Positions 1 through 11,634 are shown, numbered from the stretch's first letter. The stretch: 64,000 nt of DNA from Miscanthus floridulus (GCF_019320115.1 NC_089591.1:19136502-19200501), one strand, 5' to 3'. Program-made: numbers and translations. The notes: a model not told the origin generated them from the sequence alone.

Positions 1-562
1 TCAAAGGCCCAAAAATCAAAGTTGTTCCTTATGTCAAACACTACAACATTACTTTAGTGAACTCCTCCATGCAAGGTCCCTAACACTTAGTTCAACTTTA
101 GTCAAACATGTCACTTTGAAAACATGCTACATATACAAACCATGGCTAAATGACCAAACTAGCCCTAGCACTAAATACCAAAGTTGTTCCTAATGACATC
201 CTAAGCATGTTAAAACAATTTGCAAGGTCATTTAAGCATTTCATGTAGTAGTCACTCATATAGCCATTCAGGTCAACACATGAAATATCACTTAAGTGCT
301 GGATCATGAAATGTGGCCTTCATGAACAAGGTTCTTTTTGTTAACCTAAGTATAGCTAAGGTGTTTTAGTGACCAACATTACCTACTTGCATTCATTTGT
401 ACAAGATCATATGCATATGTTCTAAGAAACACGAGATAACAAGTAATGTTTCATATGTTTTGATCAAATGTTTCAATTGTAAATGATGATTTAGGAATGC
501 TTGATGCTCATGCTCATGTTATGCAAGCCAAGTTATGCAAGGCTAACACCCGAGGTGTTACA
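1..562 (-). mobile_element. LTR fragment of an unidentified retroelement inserted into the Copia element
   Basis: Read on the minus strand the segment begins TGTAACACCTCGGGTGTTAG, an LTR-like start with the canonical TG and a short inverted repeat (AACACC/GGTGTT). The same kind of start is familiar from grass LTRs. The rest is AT-rich and non-coding and runs off the left edge of the window, so length, second LTR and target duplication cannot be seen. Its edge lies exactly where the neighbouring Gag frame stops, which is why I call it a later insertion. The family is not identified; a LINE or MITE edge is less likely. Confidence 0.55.
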
Positions 563-2147
563 AGGTGGAAGTGAAAGTGCTACAAGAAGGGTTAGTGGGA
601 GCAACAATGATAGGCTTATAGAATGATTCATCAATTAAGTCACAAGATAAGCCTACATTACATGTCTCAACATGCTTCTTCTCATTTTGCCCATTAAACA
701 AAGTGGAATGAGCTTTTTTAAGCATCTTGTGTGCCTTGCCAAGCTTCTCATGGGCTTCCTCCAGCCTCTCATGAGATGCATTGAGCTCATCAAAGGCTTG
801 CTTAAGGGCTTTTAGTTCCTTACGCAAGCTTTTGCATTCCATTCTCTTAATGTCAAAGTGTTCTTTAGCATCATCTAGCATGTCGAGTAGTTCATCCTTA
901 GTTGGTTCATCATCATCACTATCACTTTTATTTTCATTTTCATTATCATGTTCCTCATCACTTCCATCATCACAAGTTTGTACCTTAGTGGCCTTAGCCA
1001 TGAAGCATGATGGAGTGTCAAAGAGAGAAGGCTTCTCATTGATAGCAATACTTGCAAGTGCCTTCTTCTTGGTGGTCATGTCATCATCACTATCATCATC
1101 ATCACTTGAGGAAGCATCACTATCCCAAGTGACCACATATGAACCACCCTTCTTGTTTTTCTTGAAGGTCATCTTGTCCTTCTTCTCTTTCTTTTCCTTC
1201 TTGTCCTTCTTCTTATTCTTCTTGTCATCATCATTGTCACTATTGTATGGGCATTGAGCAACAAGGTGATCTTTGCTTCTGCAATTGAAGCACCTTCTTG
1301 ACTCTTCCTTGTTCTTGGATGAAGACTTCTTTCTTCTAGCATGGTAGCCCTTCTTCATCATCAACTTGCCAAATCTCTTGACAAAGAGAGCCATCTTCTC
1401 ATCATCCGTCTCATCAAAGCTCAAGTCTTCATCATCACTTGATGATTCTTGCTTTGCCTTGCCCTTGGATGATGTGGCCTTGAATGCCATACTCTTCTTC
1501 TTCTCATCCTTCTTCTCATCTTTATTTTCCTTCTTTTCTTCTTTCTCATCATTGTCTCTATATGTATCATCGATCATTATATTTCCCAACACTTGGTTTG
1601 GTGTCATAGTGTCCAAACCACTCCTCACTAGAATAGTGACCAATGTGGCAAATCTTGAGGGTAGGCATCTCAAGAACTTATGGGAGAAGTCCTTGTCATC
1701 CACCTTCTCTCCATGTGCTTTTAGATCATTGACAAGCACTTGAAGCCTATGAAACATCTCTGGCACACTCTCATCCTCCTTCATCTTGAAACTAGCAAAC
1801 TTCTCCTTGAGGATATATGCCTTGGCACCCTTCACTGCTTGAGTGCCCTCAAATGACTCCTCCAACTTCTTCCAAGCCTCATAAGTCATCTCAATGTTCT
1901 TGATTTGCTCAAATGTTCTCTCATCAATAGCATCATGAATGGCACTAAGAGCAATATTATTGTTTTGGAGAAGTACTTCTTCGGCGGTGGTGGAATTCTC
2001 TAGATCTTCTATCTCAATCTTGGTCTCCACCACTTTCCAAACCTTCCTATTGATTGACTTGATATATGTTGTCATCTTAGCCTTCCAATAGGGATAGTTT
2101 GAGCCATCAAATTGGGGTGGCTTTTTGGTGTTGTTGATTTGAGTCAT
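558..2147 (-). CDS. Ty1/copia Gag polyprotein, 3'-truncated (529 aa)
   Basis: Structural capsid/nucleocapsid precursor of a copia retrotransposon. The N-terminal half (about residues 10-200) is a UBN2/DUF4219-type copia Gag, starting MTQINNTKKPPQFDGSNYPY. A CCHC zinc knuckle with CX2CX4HX4C spacing lies at residues 286-299. Lys/Glu/Asp-rich low-complexity stretches flank it, and a heptad-like coiled coil runs over about residues 410-490. The ATG lies 43 nt after the primer-binding site, as expected for the first Gag codon. The frame has no internal stop. The last Leu codon and the TAA are supplied by the neighbouring inserted LTR, so the protein is artificially ended; in the related long-Gag copia lineage the frame would continue into pol. 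Lineage (SIRE/Maximus-like) is inferred from size and layout. Confidence 0.85.
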   Translation of the reverse strand: MTQINNTKKPPQFDGSNYPYWKAKMTTYIKSINRKVWKVVETKIEIEDLENSTTAEEVLLQNNNIALSAIHDAIDERTFEQIKNIEMTYEAWKKLEESFEGTQAVKGAKAYILKEKFASFKMKEDESVPEMFHRLQVLVNDLKAHGEKVDDKDFSHKFLRCLPSRFATLVTILVRSGLDTMTPNQVLGNIMIDDTYRDNDEKEEKKENKDEKKDEKKKSMAFKATSSKGKAKQESSSDDEDLSFDETDDEKMALFVKRFGKLMMKKGYHARRKKSSSKNKEESRRCFNCRSKDHLVAQCPYNSDNDDDKKNKKKDKKEKKEKKDKMTFKKNKKGGSYVVTWDSDASSSDDDDSDDDMTTKKKALASIAINEKPSLFDTPSCFMAKATKVQTCDDGSDEEHDNENENKSDSDDDEPTKDELLDMLDDAKEHFDIKRMECKSLRKELKALKQAFDELNASHERLEEAHEKLGKAHKMLKKAHSTLFNGQNEKKHVETCNVGLSCDLIDESFYKPIIVAPTNPSCSTFTSTL

Positions 2148-2190
2148 TTTAACACCAAAGGTTGTTAAGCCTCAAAGCACGGTGACCACG

Positions 2191-2202
2191 GCTCTGATAC
2201 CA
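2191..2202 (-). other. Primer-binding site, initiator Met-tRNA
   Basis: On the minus strand the sequence is TGGTATCAGAGC, the standard complement of the 3' end of plant initiator methionine tRNA. It is two bases from the LTR end (TTTCA), exactly where minus-strand DNA synthesis is primed. Confidence 0.9.
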
Positions 2203-2204
2203 CT

Positions 2205-4108
2205 TGAAAGGTCCTAATGGCTAGAGGGGGGTGAATAGCCTATTAAAAATTTCTACAACAACACTTAGCAAATCGGTTAGACAAATATGAGGCAAAGCGA
2301 GTGTTATGCTAGCCTACTAAAAATGCAAGCCATGTACCACAATTCTAGTTTCTATGGTCTCTATCCACACAATGGCTATGTCACTACACTAAGTTAGTGT
2401 GCTCTCAAAGGCTAACTAAAGAGCCACACTAACCAAACTAACAAGCTCTCATGACTAGCTACACTAAAGAGCTTGACAACTAGTTTGCGGTAATGTAAAG
2501 GGAGAGAGCAAGATAGTTATACCGCCAAGTCGAGGAATGAACCAATAAATAACAAGAATGAATACCAATGAAGACCAATCACCTTGAAATCAAATGATGA
2601 CAATGATTTTTTACCGAGGTTCACTTGCTTGCTGGCAAGCTAGTCCTCATTTTGGCGATTCACTCACTTGGAGGTTCACGCGCTAATTGGCATCACATGC
2701 CAAACCCTCAATAGGGTGCCGCACAACCAACACAAGATGAGGATCACACAAGCCACAAGCAATTTACTAGAGTACCTTTTGGCTCTCCACTGGGAAAAGG
2801 TCAAGAACCCCTCACAATCACCACGATCAAAGCCGGAGACAATCACCAACCTCCGCTCGATGATCCTCACTGCTCCATGCCATCTAGGTGGCAGCAACCA
2901 CCAAGAGTAACAAGAGAATCCCACAGCAAAAAAAACACCAAGTGCCTCTAGATGCAAACAATCAAGCAATGCACTTGGATTCACTCTTAATCTCACAAAG
3001 ATAATGAATCAATGATGGAGATGAGTGGGAGGGCTTTGGCTAAGCTCACAAGATTGCTAGGTCAATGCCAATTGCCAAGAGGGTGAGCTTGAGCCGACCA
3101 TGGGGCTTAAATAGAGAGGTCCCACAAATAGAGCCATTGGCTCCTCTGTCTAGTGAAACACAGGCTAACTAGACACGCCGGTCAGGTTGACCGGACGTAG
3201 GACCCCAGCGTCTGGTCGCCCGATGCTCACCACATGTCAGTAGCCTCAAATGCTAAGCGCCTGATCTTAACGGCTAGTTTGCTTCGTGCCACATGTTAAG
3301 TTGCGACCGAACGCACTACTTAAAGTGACCAGACACTCCATCACTAGAGTCTGGTCATTTCTAGTAAGGTTCTAGAGAGGCAAAATCATGACTGGACATG
3401 CTGGTGATTCCACTCCTCTTCTTCTCTGCGTGCCGCCATGTGAGTAGGACCGGACACTGAATAGTGTTCAGTTAGAGTTCAGTCACTTTTCTTCTCCGAG
3501 TCCAGTCACAGGGCAAATTGAGCCTGAGAGCATCACCTTCTTTTATAATTAACCGAACGCTGGAACCCTAAGTCTAGTCAGATCGAACTGAGCGTCCGGT
3601 CACTGTTTGATAGTGAAAACACCTCCTTCAATTCACCAACTTCTCCACCCTTGCTCAAATGTGCCAACCACCAATTGTATCACCTTGTGCATGTGTGTTA
3701 GCATATTTTCACAAACATTTTCAAGGGTGTAAGCTTTCCACTAGATCCTAAATGCATATGCAATGAGTTAGAGCATCTAGTGGCACTTTGATAATTGCAT
3801 TTTGATATGAGTTTCACCCCTCTTAATAGTATGGCTATTGATCCTAAATGTGATCACACTCGCTAAGTGTCTCGATCACTAAACTGAAAAGCACCTATCA
3901 ATTTCACCTTTGCCTTGAGCTTTTTATTTTTATCTTTCTTCTTTTCCAAGTCCAAGCACTTGATCATCACCATGGCATCACCATCATCATGTCATGATCT
4001 TCATTTGCTTCACCACTTGGAATGTGCCACCTATCTCATAATCACTTTGATAAACTAGGTTAGCACATAGGGTTTCATCAATTCACCAAAACCAAACTAG
4101 AGCCTTCA
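2205..4108 (-). repeat. 5' LTR of the Copia element
   Basis: About 1.9 kb with TG...CA ends. On the plus strand it begins TGAAAGGTCCTAATGGCTAG and ends AACTAGAGCCTTCA, a pair I recognise as a common grass LTR. It is non-coding; short frames inside it are not genes. The inner edge is fixed by the primer site and the outer edge by the switch to integrase sequence at about 4115. Confidence 0.8.
3107..3113 (-). promoter_or_regulatory. Candidate TATA box of the Copia LTR
   Basis: TATTTAA on the minus strand (context CTCTATTTAAGCCCC), about 1.0 kb into the LTR and followed by some 900 bp of R/U5-like sequence. Position and GC-rich flank fit an LTR promoter; there is no transcript evidence. Confidence 0.4.
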
Positions 4109-4114
4109 AATGCC

Positions 4115-5070
4115 CCTACACTATAACTTCAAATAGAAATATTTGATGTGTGGGGCATTGACTTCATGGGACCTTTTCAAAAGTCCCAAGATTGTGAGTA
4201 CATCCTCATCGCTATTGACTACGTATCAAAATGGGTGGAAGTAGTACCCTACCGAGCTACTGACGCTAGGCGTGCAAGGAAGATGTTCATGAAGTAATCT
4301 TCCCTCGCTTTGGAAGACCAAGGATGGTGATAAGCGATGGGGGATCTCACTTCATGAACAAAACATTTAGAGCATTCCTAAAAGAGCTTGGAGCTAAGCA
4401 CAACATTGCCACTCCATAGCATCCACAAACCAGTGGCCAAGCCGAGACCTCAAACAAACAGATCAAAAACATCTTATAGAAAACGGTCAAGGAGATGGGG
4501 AAGGGTTGGAAGAACAAGCTTCTTGATGCACTCTGGGCATATAGGATAGCATACAATACCGCCATTGGCATGTCACCATTCTAGCTAGTTTATGGAAAGA
4601 GCTACCACTTGCTTGTTGAGCTTGAGCATCGAGCTCACTGGGCAATCAAAAGCTAGAATATGGATTTCAAGCTAGCTGGCAAAAACAGACAGAAACAAAT
4701 AGCCGAGCTAGAAGAATGGTGAGAGAAGGCATACCATAGTGCTAGGCTTTATAAGGAAAGAACCAAAAGATGGCATGATCACCAAATCAAGCTCAAAGAA
4801 TTCAAGCAAGGAGACAAGGTCCTGCTCCTCAATTCGAAGGTTAAGCTATTTGGTGAAGGAAAATTGTGGAGCAAATGGAAAGGACTGTACACTATCATCA
4901 ACACATCGCCACATTGCGTGATCACCATCCAGGATGATGACAGTAACATTTCCAAAGTCAATGGTCAACATTTGAAAATTTTCCTTGAGCCTTCTCACAA
5001 TATTGACTTTAACCAAGAATTAGATAAAATAGATATAATTGCTTTTGATAAATTCATTCAAAACTTATGA
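4115..5070 (+). pseudogene. Athila-type integrase, C-terminal two thirds (broken)
   Basis: Retroviral-type integrase that would join retroelement cDNA to the chromosome. The catalytic triad is still readable: Asp in GIDFMGPF (4160-4162), Asp in VISDGGSHF (4336-4338) and Glu in QTSGQAETS (4444-4446). The second Asp and the Glu are 36 codons apart, matching D35E. The C-terminal part (4864-5070) ends with NGQHLKIFLEP. A one-base deletion near 4285 and TAG stops, for example in the PYHPQTSG region, break the frame, so no protein is made. The N-terminal zinc domain is missing because of the upstream insertion. Confidence 0.85.
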
Positions 5071-5652
5071 AAGTTTAAACACTAACATATTCTTTTATTT
5101 ACTTAAAATATACAAAAATATTGCTTTATCTTTCTTAAGCAAATCATCATGGTAAAATGACCTTTATACCCTCACTAGACAAACCATGATACTTGCTTCT
5201 TCTTGTTCAAATATGTAGATCGCATGAATATTCATTCATTACTACAAGATCTTGTAACTTTTGCAACATGAATATCCTCTTAATTCACTATGATCATGAG
5301 CATCTTGAGCTATCACCCGCTGATCCTAGTGAATAAAAATTCAACAACTAGCATCCCTAGAATCATTACGCTTGCATGTGCATCTGGATGCAAACTCAGG
5401 CCAGCGGGAGGACCTAGGGGTGCGGGCGCACCCATGGTGCGACCACACCACCCGTGGCTCCTCTGACCCCCAATCTTCATCCACATCTCCTTGATCCTCT
5501 AGGTATCATGACTATGCGGTGCTTGGTTTGTTTCGTTGATGGTAGAGGATGAGTCACCTATATAAACAACCCCATAACCTCTCCTCTCCTCACACCAAGC
5601 TACAAGCATTCTTTGCTCCGTCTACAATACCACTCAAAGCTCTAAGATCAGC
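5071..5652 (+). other. Non-coding spacer between integrase and the 3' ORF
   Basis: AT-rich sequence directly after the integrase stop. No protein-coding similarity was seen. Its 3' end is richer in CT and holds the candidate TATA box and leader of the next ORF. Confidence 0.5.
5559..5566 (+). promoter_or_regulatory. Candidate internal TATA box upstream of the Athila 3' ORF
   Basis: TATATAAA in the context CACCTATATAAACAACCCC, followed by a CT-rich leader (CCTCTCCTCTCCTCACACC) and an ATG about 95 bp downstream at 5653. The arrangement resembles a normal plant core promoter and would allow the 3' ORF to be expressed from its own start. Function is inference only. Confidence 0.4.
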
Positions 5653-6421
5653 ATGGTTAGCCATGCTCTCGCTTTGTACATGGGCTCTTGCTCCACCTAC
5701 AACCTAGATAGCATCCCTGCTTCCATTGACTTAGTGACCGAGAGCTCCTATGTGAAGGAAGAAGCTAGGCTCATCACTAAAGCACCGCTCGCTATCATGG
5801 CACCACCTATCTATGCCATGAGCGGTGGTTTGAGCCTCAAGACCACAATGCGCTACAAGGCGCCCCTTCGTGATGCTAAGGAGAAGAAGGTGGTGCCAAC
5901 ACGTGCAACCACCTGCCCCATCAGCCTCAAGAGGAAGGCACCCGAAGTTAGCGGACCTAGCAAGCGCTCTGTTGTAACACCTTCGGGCAATTCAATCTCT
6001 CGCGCTAGTTCGTCCCTACCTTCCACTAGCCCTAGTCCTTTGTACACCATGTTAGGCATGCGCAAACTGACTAAAAATCTGGTAAACTAGCCAGCTCCGC
6101 TAGGGAAGGAGTCAGAATCCTCGGGTGCGCCTCTTAGATTCAAAAGGATGGTGAAGCCTTCTATTAGAGGGTAGCCTATTGGATTTTTCAGCGATAGTGA
6201 TGATGAGCAGCCCCCAAAGGCCGACGCTCATCTCACTTAGCACTAGCAACAAAAGGCTACGTGAAAGCATCAGGAAGGCCAATGATCGTCTCGTTGAGAG
6301 TCTTATGAAAATCAAAGACCTCGATGATGAGTTTAATGAGCTTCACTGCGGCTTTGGAGAAAAAGTTGCTAGAGTGGCAAAAGTGATAGGAGTAGAGCAC
6401 ACTCTTAACCAACCTTTCTAG
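5653..6421 (+). pseudogene. Athila 3' ORF (accessory ORF between pol and 3' LTR), broken
   Basis: An open frame of 145 codons (5653-6090) starts MVSHALALYMGSCSTYNLDS. Coding resemblance continues past the TAG at 6088 through KESESSGAPLRFKRM and FFSDSDDEQPP to a final helical segment (6240-6421) with NDRLVESLMKIKDLDDEFNE. This implies one TAG at the end of the first frame, another near 6172, and a frameshift near 6232. The product is basic (KEKK, LKRKAPE) in the middle and acidic later; I see no membrane segment, so it is not obviously envelope-like. The function of this ORF class is unknown to me. Confidence 0.55.
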
Positions 6422-7879
6422 GCCACTCCCACAAAATAAATTAAGCGCACCTTTATATTTCAAGTTTCTCATTCCAATCATTTTGAATTCCAATCTTGTA
6501 ATGAGTCTTTAATTTTATAATTAATAAAGATTTATTATTATTAGAAATATTTTGTTACACTTGATTTCTTTCCTTTTTGTGTCAAATAAAAACAGGCAAG
6601 GAAACAAGTGTGGGGGAGGAACCACTCTCACTCTCTCACTCCATATTCGATAAACGCTTTAAAAACTAAACAATTTTTTTATAAATTAAAAAGAAATGCT
6701 CCATCTCCATGTCTTCCTATGATTAAAAGTTTACATAGTTTTTATTCCTTGCTAATATTCTTAAAAACTTGTGGACACTTATCAATAGGGAACCCATTTT
6801 ATCTAAGTAATTGACGAATGAGATATAGTAGGATGACATGACACTTGCTCATTCATGCAAAGTACTTGGGGATTATTTTACAAATCAAAATTCAAAATAG
6901 CATGTTCCTTGAATGACATTCAATACCTACAAGGCCATATATGATATTACATGACAAAAACCTTTCATATATGCCTCTTACTTTGTGTTGAGTTTGGTCA
7001 AGTTTTATGACCCCTGTTGAGAGATGTTTCATGCTCCCAAAGATCAAAACTCACGTACACTCCACAAACATTCAGCTATTCCTACACTGGGAATTCACTA
7101 AAATGTGTTTTCCATCTCCAGCAAAATAAATACTCCATGCTCTAGAATATGATCTCACTAGCATATTTCTTAGAAAGAGACAAAAAAGGCTATGCAAAAA
7201 GAAAAAGAAAGAATGGGACACATGAAGGTCCCGTGGTATAGAAAAGAAGAAGAAGAGGGACACATGAAGGTCCTAAAAGCATTCAAAAAAATGATGAGCA
7301 CATGAAGGCTCATGGAGAAAATAGCCATGTCTCAAAACAAAAGCTAGAAAGAAGAGATCATATCAAATAGAGGAGTATAATTCCACCAAAAATTCCACAC
7401 ACTTGCACTATTTTGATCTAAGAGTATGACGCTTCTCTCCGGTGAGGTTCGGGATTTGACTTTACAAAATATGCAAGGTAAGTGTGCCTCACAATTTTCA
7501 TCCCTACCCAAAGCTCCATATAAGCTTCTTAGAAGTAGGATGATCAAAAGAGAAGGCAAAACTTTCAAATATGCCTTGGTGAGGAACCATTTACAAATCT
7601 AAGCAACTCTAGAAAATCATTCAAGGAACAAAAGCTATCTTTATGTTTTCAAAATCATACACAACCCAAGTTTCTAAGCATGAGTGAAGTGAGAAGATTT
7701 GAATCCAAGCTATTCTATTTTTCAATTACCCAAGGTATTTTGGTAGACACTTGGAAGTTCACAGGTTTAGGTGAAGCTTGGAATAACCTGTATGCATATT
7801 TTCAAAATCAAAGAGATGAACCCGCTTAGTCCTTAGAACTTTCCTCAAGGACGAGCAAAGGACTAAGTGTGGGGGAGCT
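6422..7879 (+). other. Athila 3' untranslated region with polypurine tracts
   Basis: No gene seen. Two purine tracts of the same form occur, AGTGTGGGGGAGG at about 6606 and AGTGTGGGGGAGCT at 7866-7879. The second directly precedes the LTR and is the likely primer for plus-strand DNA. The phrase GGACACATGAAGGTCC recurs in slightly varied form at about 7213 and 7257, a short imperfect tandem repeat. Confidence 0.6.
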
Positions 7880-9108
7880 TGATGGTGGTGCTTAACTCAT
7901 ATTTTTACCACCAACATTTAAACAAAATAAAACAAATATGAATACCAAAACTTAGAATTAGGGTTTGCAACTCACATTTTCCATGAGTTTTGGTATATAT
8001 AAGTTTTGTAGGACAACACGTGAAAATACACCAAATGTGCAACTGAGAAGGCGCATTGAAGCAAAACAACAAGCAAAGCCCATCCAAACTTTAGACTTGG
8101 GGCAGAACACCAGTGTGGGAGCCATCCAGGCCTAGCCAACAACCCACCAGAGCAAGGCGGTGGTGAGTGGGTTGGCCTAGGGTGCAGTTGCACCCATGTT
8201 GTGGGCGCACCGCACCTAGCTCCGCCCAGCCCCACCTTGCTTAGGCAGTGCATTCAATGCTGAGGGCGGCGGTTGCATGTGGTGCTTTCCTAAACTACAT
8301 GAGCAAACCATCATACTCAAGCTATATAAGAAGACCCCCTCCTCATTCCATGGATCATCATACACTTGAAGAGAAGAAGAAGAGCAAGCACCACTTCTAC
8401 ATTAGCTTATAGATAAATTAGTATAGGGAGTGAGAGAGGGAAAAGTCAGAGGAATAGCGGAAGAATCGGCTACCTCTACTTCTTGTACTAGGCACCTTGT
8501 ACACATAGTGGAAGGAGTTTCGGGGCTATCAGCTCCCTCTACACTTGTACCTCTATGAACCAAGTACTACTTGGAGTATAAGGTTCATGTTTACCTATAA
8601 TGTTGAGTTTCTACTTGAGTTAGTTTTGTTCACTTTATACCTATGGGTTTGTCGTTCATCCTTGTGACGGATACTCTAGTCGAGGACTCCTAATAAAGAT
8701 GCAAGTTCCTGGCCAATGCTAGAGTAGTAGCGGTTAGCGTAGATGTGGTGTCTAAGCTACATGTTACCTATGTTTGCCTCGTATACTCCAGATGAGGGCA
8801 AGGCGGCAGGTGGTGACAACCCTATCTGTCCTTCGTAATCCCCCACGTTTGGATACAACGTAGAGCTATAGGGTGCCCAAAGCAAGTATCTAGTGGCAAA
8901 AGCTCATTTCATGTAGATCCTCTATCCCTAGGAAAACCTCACTACCCAAGTTATCGTTCTTCTTATCTTCTAGGAGGAACTAGCTAAGAGATCTTCAACA
9001 CTACCATTCCTTTTGGAAAATACGATACCCTGAATACTTCCGGGTGAAGTGCTACAATAGTGTATCCATGCGCTTGCGGATTCCTTCTGCTTACGCTAAG
9101 AAACATCA
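7880..9108 (+). repeat. 3' LTR of the Athila-type element
   Basis: Starts TGATGGTGGTGCTTAAC right after the polypurine tract and ends AAGAAACATCA. It has a TATA box (TATATAAG, 8323-8330) and a CT-rich start-site region after it. About 1.23 kb; the 5' partner is outside the window, so age cannot be judged. Confidence 0.75.
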
Positions 9109-9116
9109 ATAGTTAT

Positions 9117-9960
9117 GAGCCAAGAGCTACTTGAATTGCATTCAGAGTGTCCAAATGGATAGCATTGGCTTCTGTAATTAGCTAATTGTCTTCATCTTCT
9201 GATCTAGGGATGAGCTCATTCTTCTTGCTGCGGATGGCTTTGAGCTCATTATACTTGCGGTCATCTCTGCCTTCCTCTCACTTGCCATCATTGGGAGTTG
9301 AGCTAGATTGGCTTCTTTGATTCAGATTGAGGCATCGATTTCTTCTAGACTTTTTTGCAATTCCTCCTGTTCAGTTCTGAGTTCATCAAACTCCTATTAG
9401 ATCTTTGAAGGGGCACCTTTTAGATTATCAATCAGCTCTTTTAGCTTTTATCATCTCCTGCTTGTTTACTTCTTCTTGATTGTCTAGATTTTTCAGGGCT
9501 TCACGGTCAGCCAGTCGTTGCTTAGCACCAACAACTCTGGATGCATAACCTTCAATAAAAGTAGTAGGTGATAGAGCATCAAGAAGGTCTTGGTTTAGCT
9601 CTCCCCTAATGGCCAAAAAGATATCATGAAGTGGCCTTGCATTGCAAACCAGATTGGCTATGTCTTTTTCCATATAGGGTAGCAACAGTTGTAGCTGGTC
9701 TCTGATTGCAGTTGACAAGATAGGTTCCACTTGGTGGGTTTTGGGAGCAGATGAGCTAACTTCGCCCTCTTCTATATGATCTTTGATATTGAAAGAAAAG
9801 GCTCTTAAAGAGGGTGAATTTTGTACCTACAGAGATATGTTAAGATTAAGAAAGGAATGCTTGATTCAAGAGTTGTTGAGGAAACAACAAATACCTTTTC
9901 ATCTGATTCTTTGGGGGAAGTAGGAGCGGCCGATGATGTGCCCCATCGGGTCAGGTGGGA
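9117..9960 (-). pseudogene. Antisense accessory ORF of a Tat-type gypsy element (remnant)
   Basis: The minus-strand frame begins in an upstream exon ending at 9895. A 68-bp GT-AG intron (GTATTTG...CTGTAG, 9894-9827) separates it from the main exon, whose clean part (9730-9428) includes LLPYMEKDIANLVCNARPLH and IRGELNQDLLDALSPTTFIE. After a TGA, coiled-coil-like sequence rich in Glu, Gln, Lys and Leu continues to about 9117 with further stops. The same organisation appears in the antisense ORFs at 17.1-20.5 kb and 62.9-64.0 kb. From these I infer that it belonged to a plus-strand Tat element whose 3' LTR is at 11217-11634. Function unknown. Confidence 0.5.
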
Positions 9961-11216
9961 GGCCCCGAAAAATGTAAGAATGGTTTAGTTGGATGAACGA
10001 CATCAAGTACTCAAAACAATTCAAGAGATAGGTAACAATGTCCAAAATCAATAAAAGGCACTATCTTCGATAAACTCTATTACACTTTTTCATTCATCGG
10101 GTGTACAATAACAAGGATCTATCGGTGACTACTACAGTTATGATAATGAAAACCTTGTGAGTGTAGGTTTTCCCCCACACTCAGGAATGATGATCCCTTG
10201 AAGCAAAGAATCTAGTGAAAGGCATATCTAAACCTTTACCGCGCCTTCAGATCTACACCACCAGTAGGGACATCACCTAGAAGAGGTCTAGAGAAGAATA
10301 GCCTCATGGAACTTTCTCTAACATCTAAAAGGATGAGGAGCCTCATGAGGAGCCATACCCACACCATCTTGTTCAACATCGGGGAGGAATGCTTGGCAAT
10401 GAATCAATGGTTGAAAGATGCCAAATCGATATGCGAGGGGCCCTAGGTCGAGATCTATTGGCTAAAAGGTTTCCCTACAACAGCAAGCTGTAGGACACCT
10501 TCACCCACTAGGATTTCCTATAGATATTCTGACCTAGAGACCCCAAGCATGCCAACCACATAGAAGTCCAGCAGCCACGCCGTCGGCGATCTAGACCACC
10601 CAAGGTATTGAACCTCCCCATCTTCGTGGAACTTCCTCTAACACCCAATATGAATGGCCATAAGCAGGCCATCACAAAGCTTGATCTTGAAAGCCTTCTC
10701 CTAGCGACGGTGGAGACACTAGGGAACACTAAGAACCTTGGTGGACGAAAAGCATTATCACTCTCTTACTAAGTCTAATGCTAAGGGATCTTGGGGGGTA
10801 GAAGTGAGTCTCAGCGGCTCCCTTCCCCTCAGCTTAAATAAGCACCCTGAGGATGAAAGTGGGGGAGATGGTGGTTCACAATAAAGTCAGGCGTGGTCAT
10901 CTAGATGGTTCAGGTTCTAAGGCACCATGATCCTTATTTTTAATAGGATTCAACGATGCGTAGAGAACAATTCATTCGTTCAAACTGGGTGAAGAACACC
11001 ACCCAAATAACTCTTGGAACCTAGGAGGGCATTACTGCCGAGGAGCACAATGCTTGGGCTCATCCTAATACTCATGAACTGCTAACGATACTCAAAAAGC
11101 CTCAACGCCTGAGGAGTAATAATCAGGACTAAGCGCACCCAAAGGTTATAGGGGCCAACGGTACCTGTAGGATAGCATGGCTTGAGAAGCTTGTCATTAA
11201 ATCCTATGGGGGCTAC
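9961..11216. other. Non-coding region between antisense ORF and LTR
   Basis: No convincing gene. It lies where Tat elements carry leader and 3' untranslated sequence. Short frames on both strands (for example 10508-10729) have no recognisable motif, and a 5-bp-scale search by eye found no inverted repeats. Confidence 0.4.
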
Positions 11217-11634
11217 TATCAGATATATGACCCTGGGGTACCCTCACCAGTCATGTATCTGGCCTATTATTAATCTGGCGAGCGGAAGACATCGAAGGAT
11301 GAAGCCCACGAGGACTAGAAGAATCTATCAGCTTGGACATCATGACGTATCAAGGATATCTAGTGCCGCTCTGCCTATATAAAGGAGGGTAGGGATCTCA
11401 CGATCAGGATCAACTCCAATCCATCTCATTCTACCCCATCTACTATATAGCTAGGAGCAATAACCCCTATAACCAAGCATATGAATACAAGAAGAGCGGC
11501 AACACCAACTAGACTAGGGTTTTATGTGCCACCACAGCCTAAACCAGTATAAATCCTTGTGTCTCATGTGCTACCATTTGATTCCTCTTACGCGAACTTG
11601 TTGCTAGGCATTGTCGGAGCTAAATCATCTGACA
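11217..11634 (+). repeat. LTR of a Tat-type gypsy element
   Basis: Starts TATCAGATATATGACCCTGG after a purine tract (CCTATGGGGGCTAC); the first dinucleotide TA is a mutated TG. It ends GCTAAATCATCTGACA. A TATA box (TATATAAAGG, about 11376) precedes the start-site region, which carries CTCATTCTACCCC. Edges are approximate by a few bases; no primer site is evident immediately after it. Confidence 0.55.

Larger units (their letters stand above)
563..4108 (-). mobile_element. Ty1/copia retrotransposon, 5' half
   Basis: Order on the minus strand is 5' LTR (4108-2205), Met-tRNA primer site (2202-2191), then gag (2147-558). Protease, integrase, RT and the 3' LTR would lie left of the window or beyond the insertion at 562. 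The right edge abuts integrase coding sequence of an Athila-type element, so the copia copy inserted into that older element. The candidate target duplication next to the LTR is AATGC at 4109-4113; its partner is out of view. Confidence 0.8.
4109..9108 (+). mobile_element. Athila-type Ty3/gypsy retrotransposon, 3' half (degenerate)
   Basis: The plus-strand order is integrase remnant, 3' ORF, long non-coding spacer, polypurine tract, 3' LTR. The integrase with a 3' ORF between pol and LTR, and an LTR beginning TGATGGTGCTTAACTCA, are typical of grass Athila elements. The 5' part was displaced by the copia insertion at 4108 and is not in the window. Confidence 0.75.

Noticed and set aside
781..1743. 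Serine-rich plus-strand frames
   Set aside because: Shadows of the Lys/Asp/Glu-rich copia Gag on the other strand.
2668..2996. Short frames within the Copia LTR
   Set aside because: Non-coding LTR; no conserved product.
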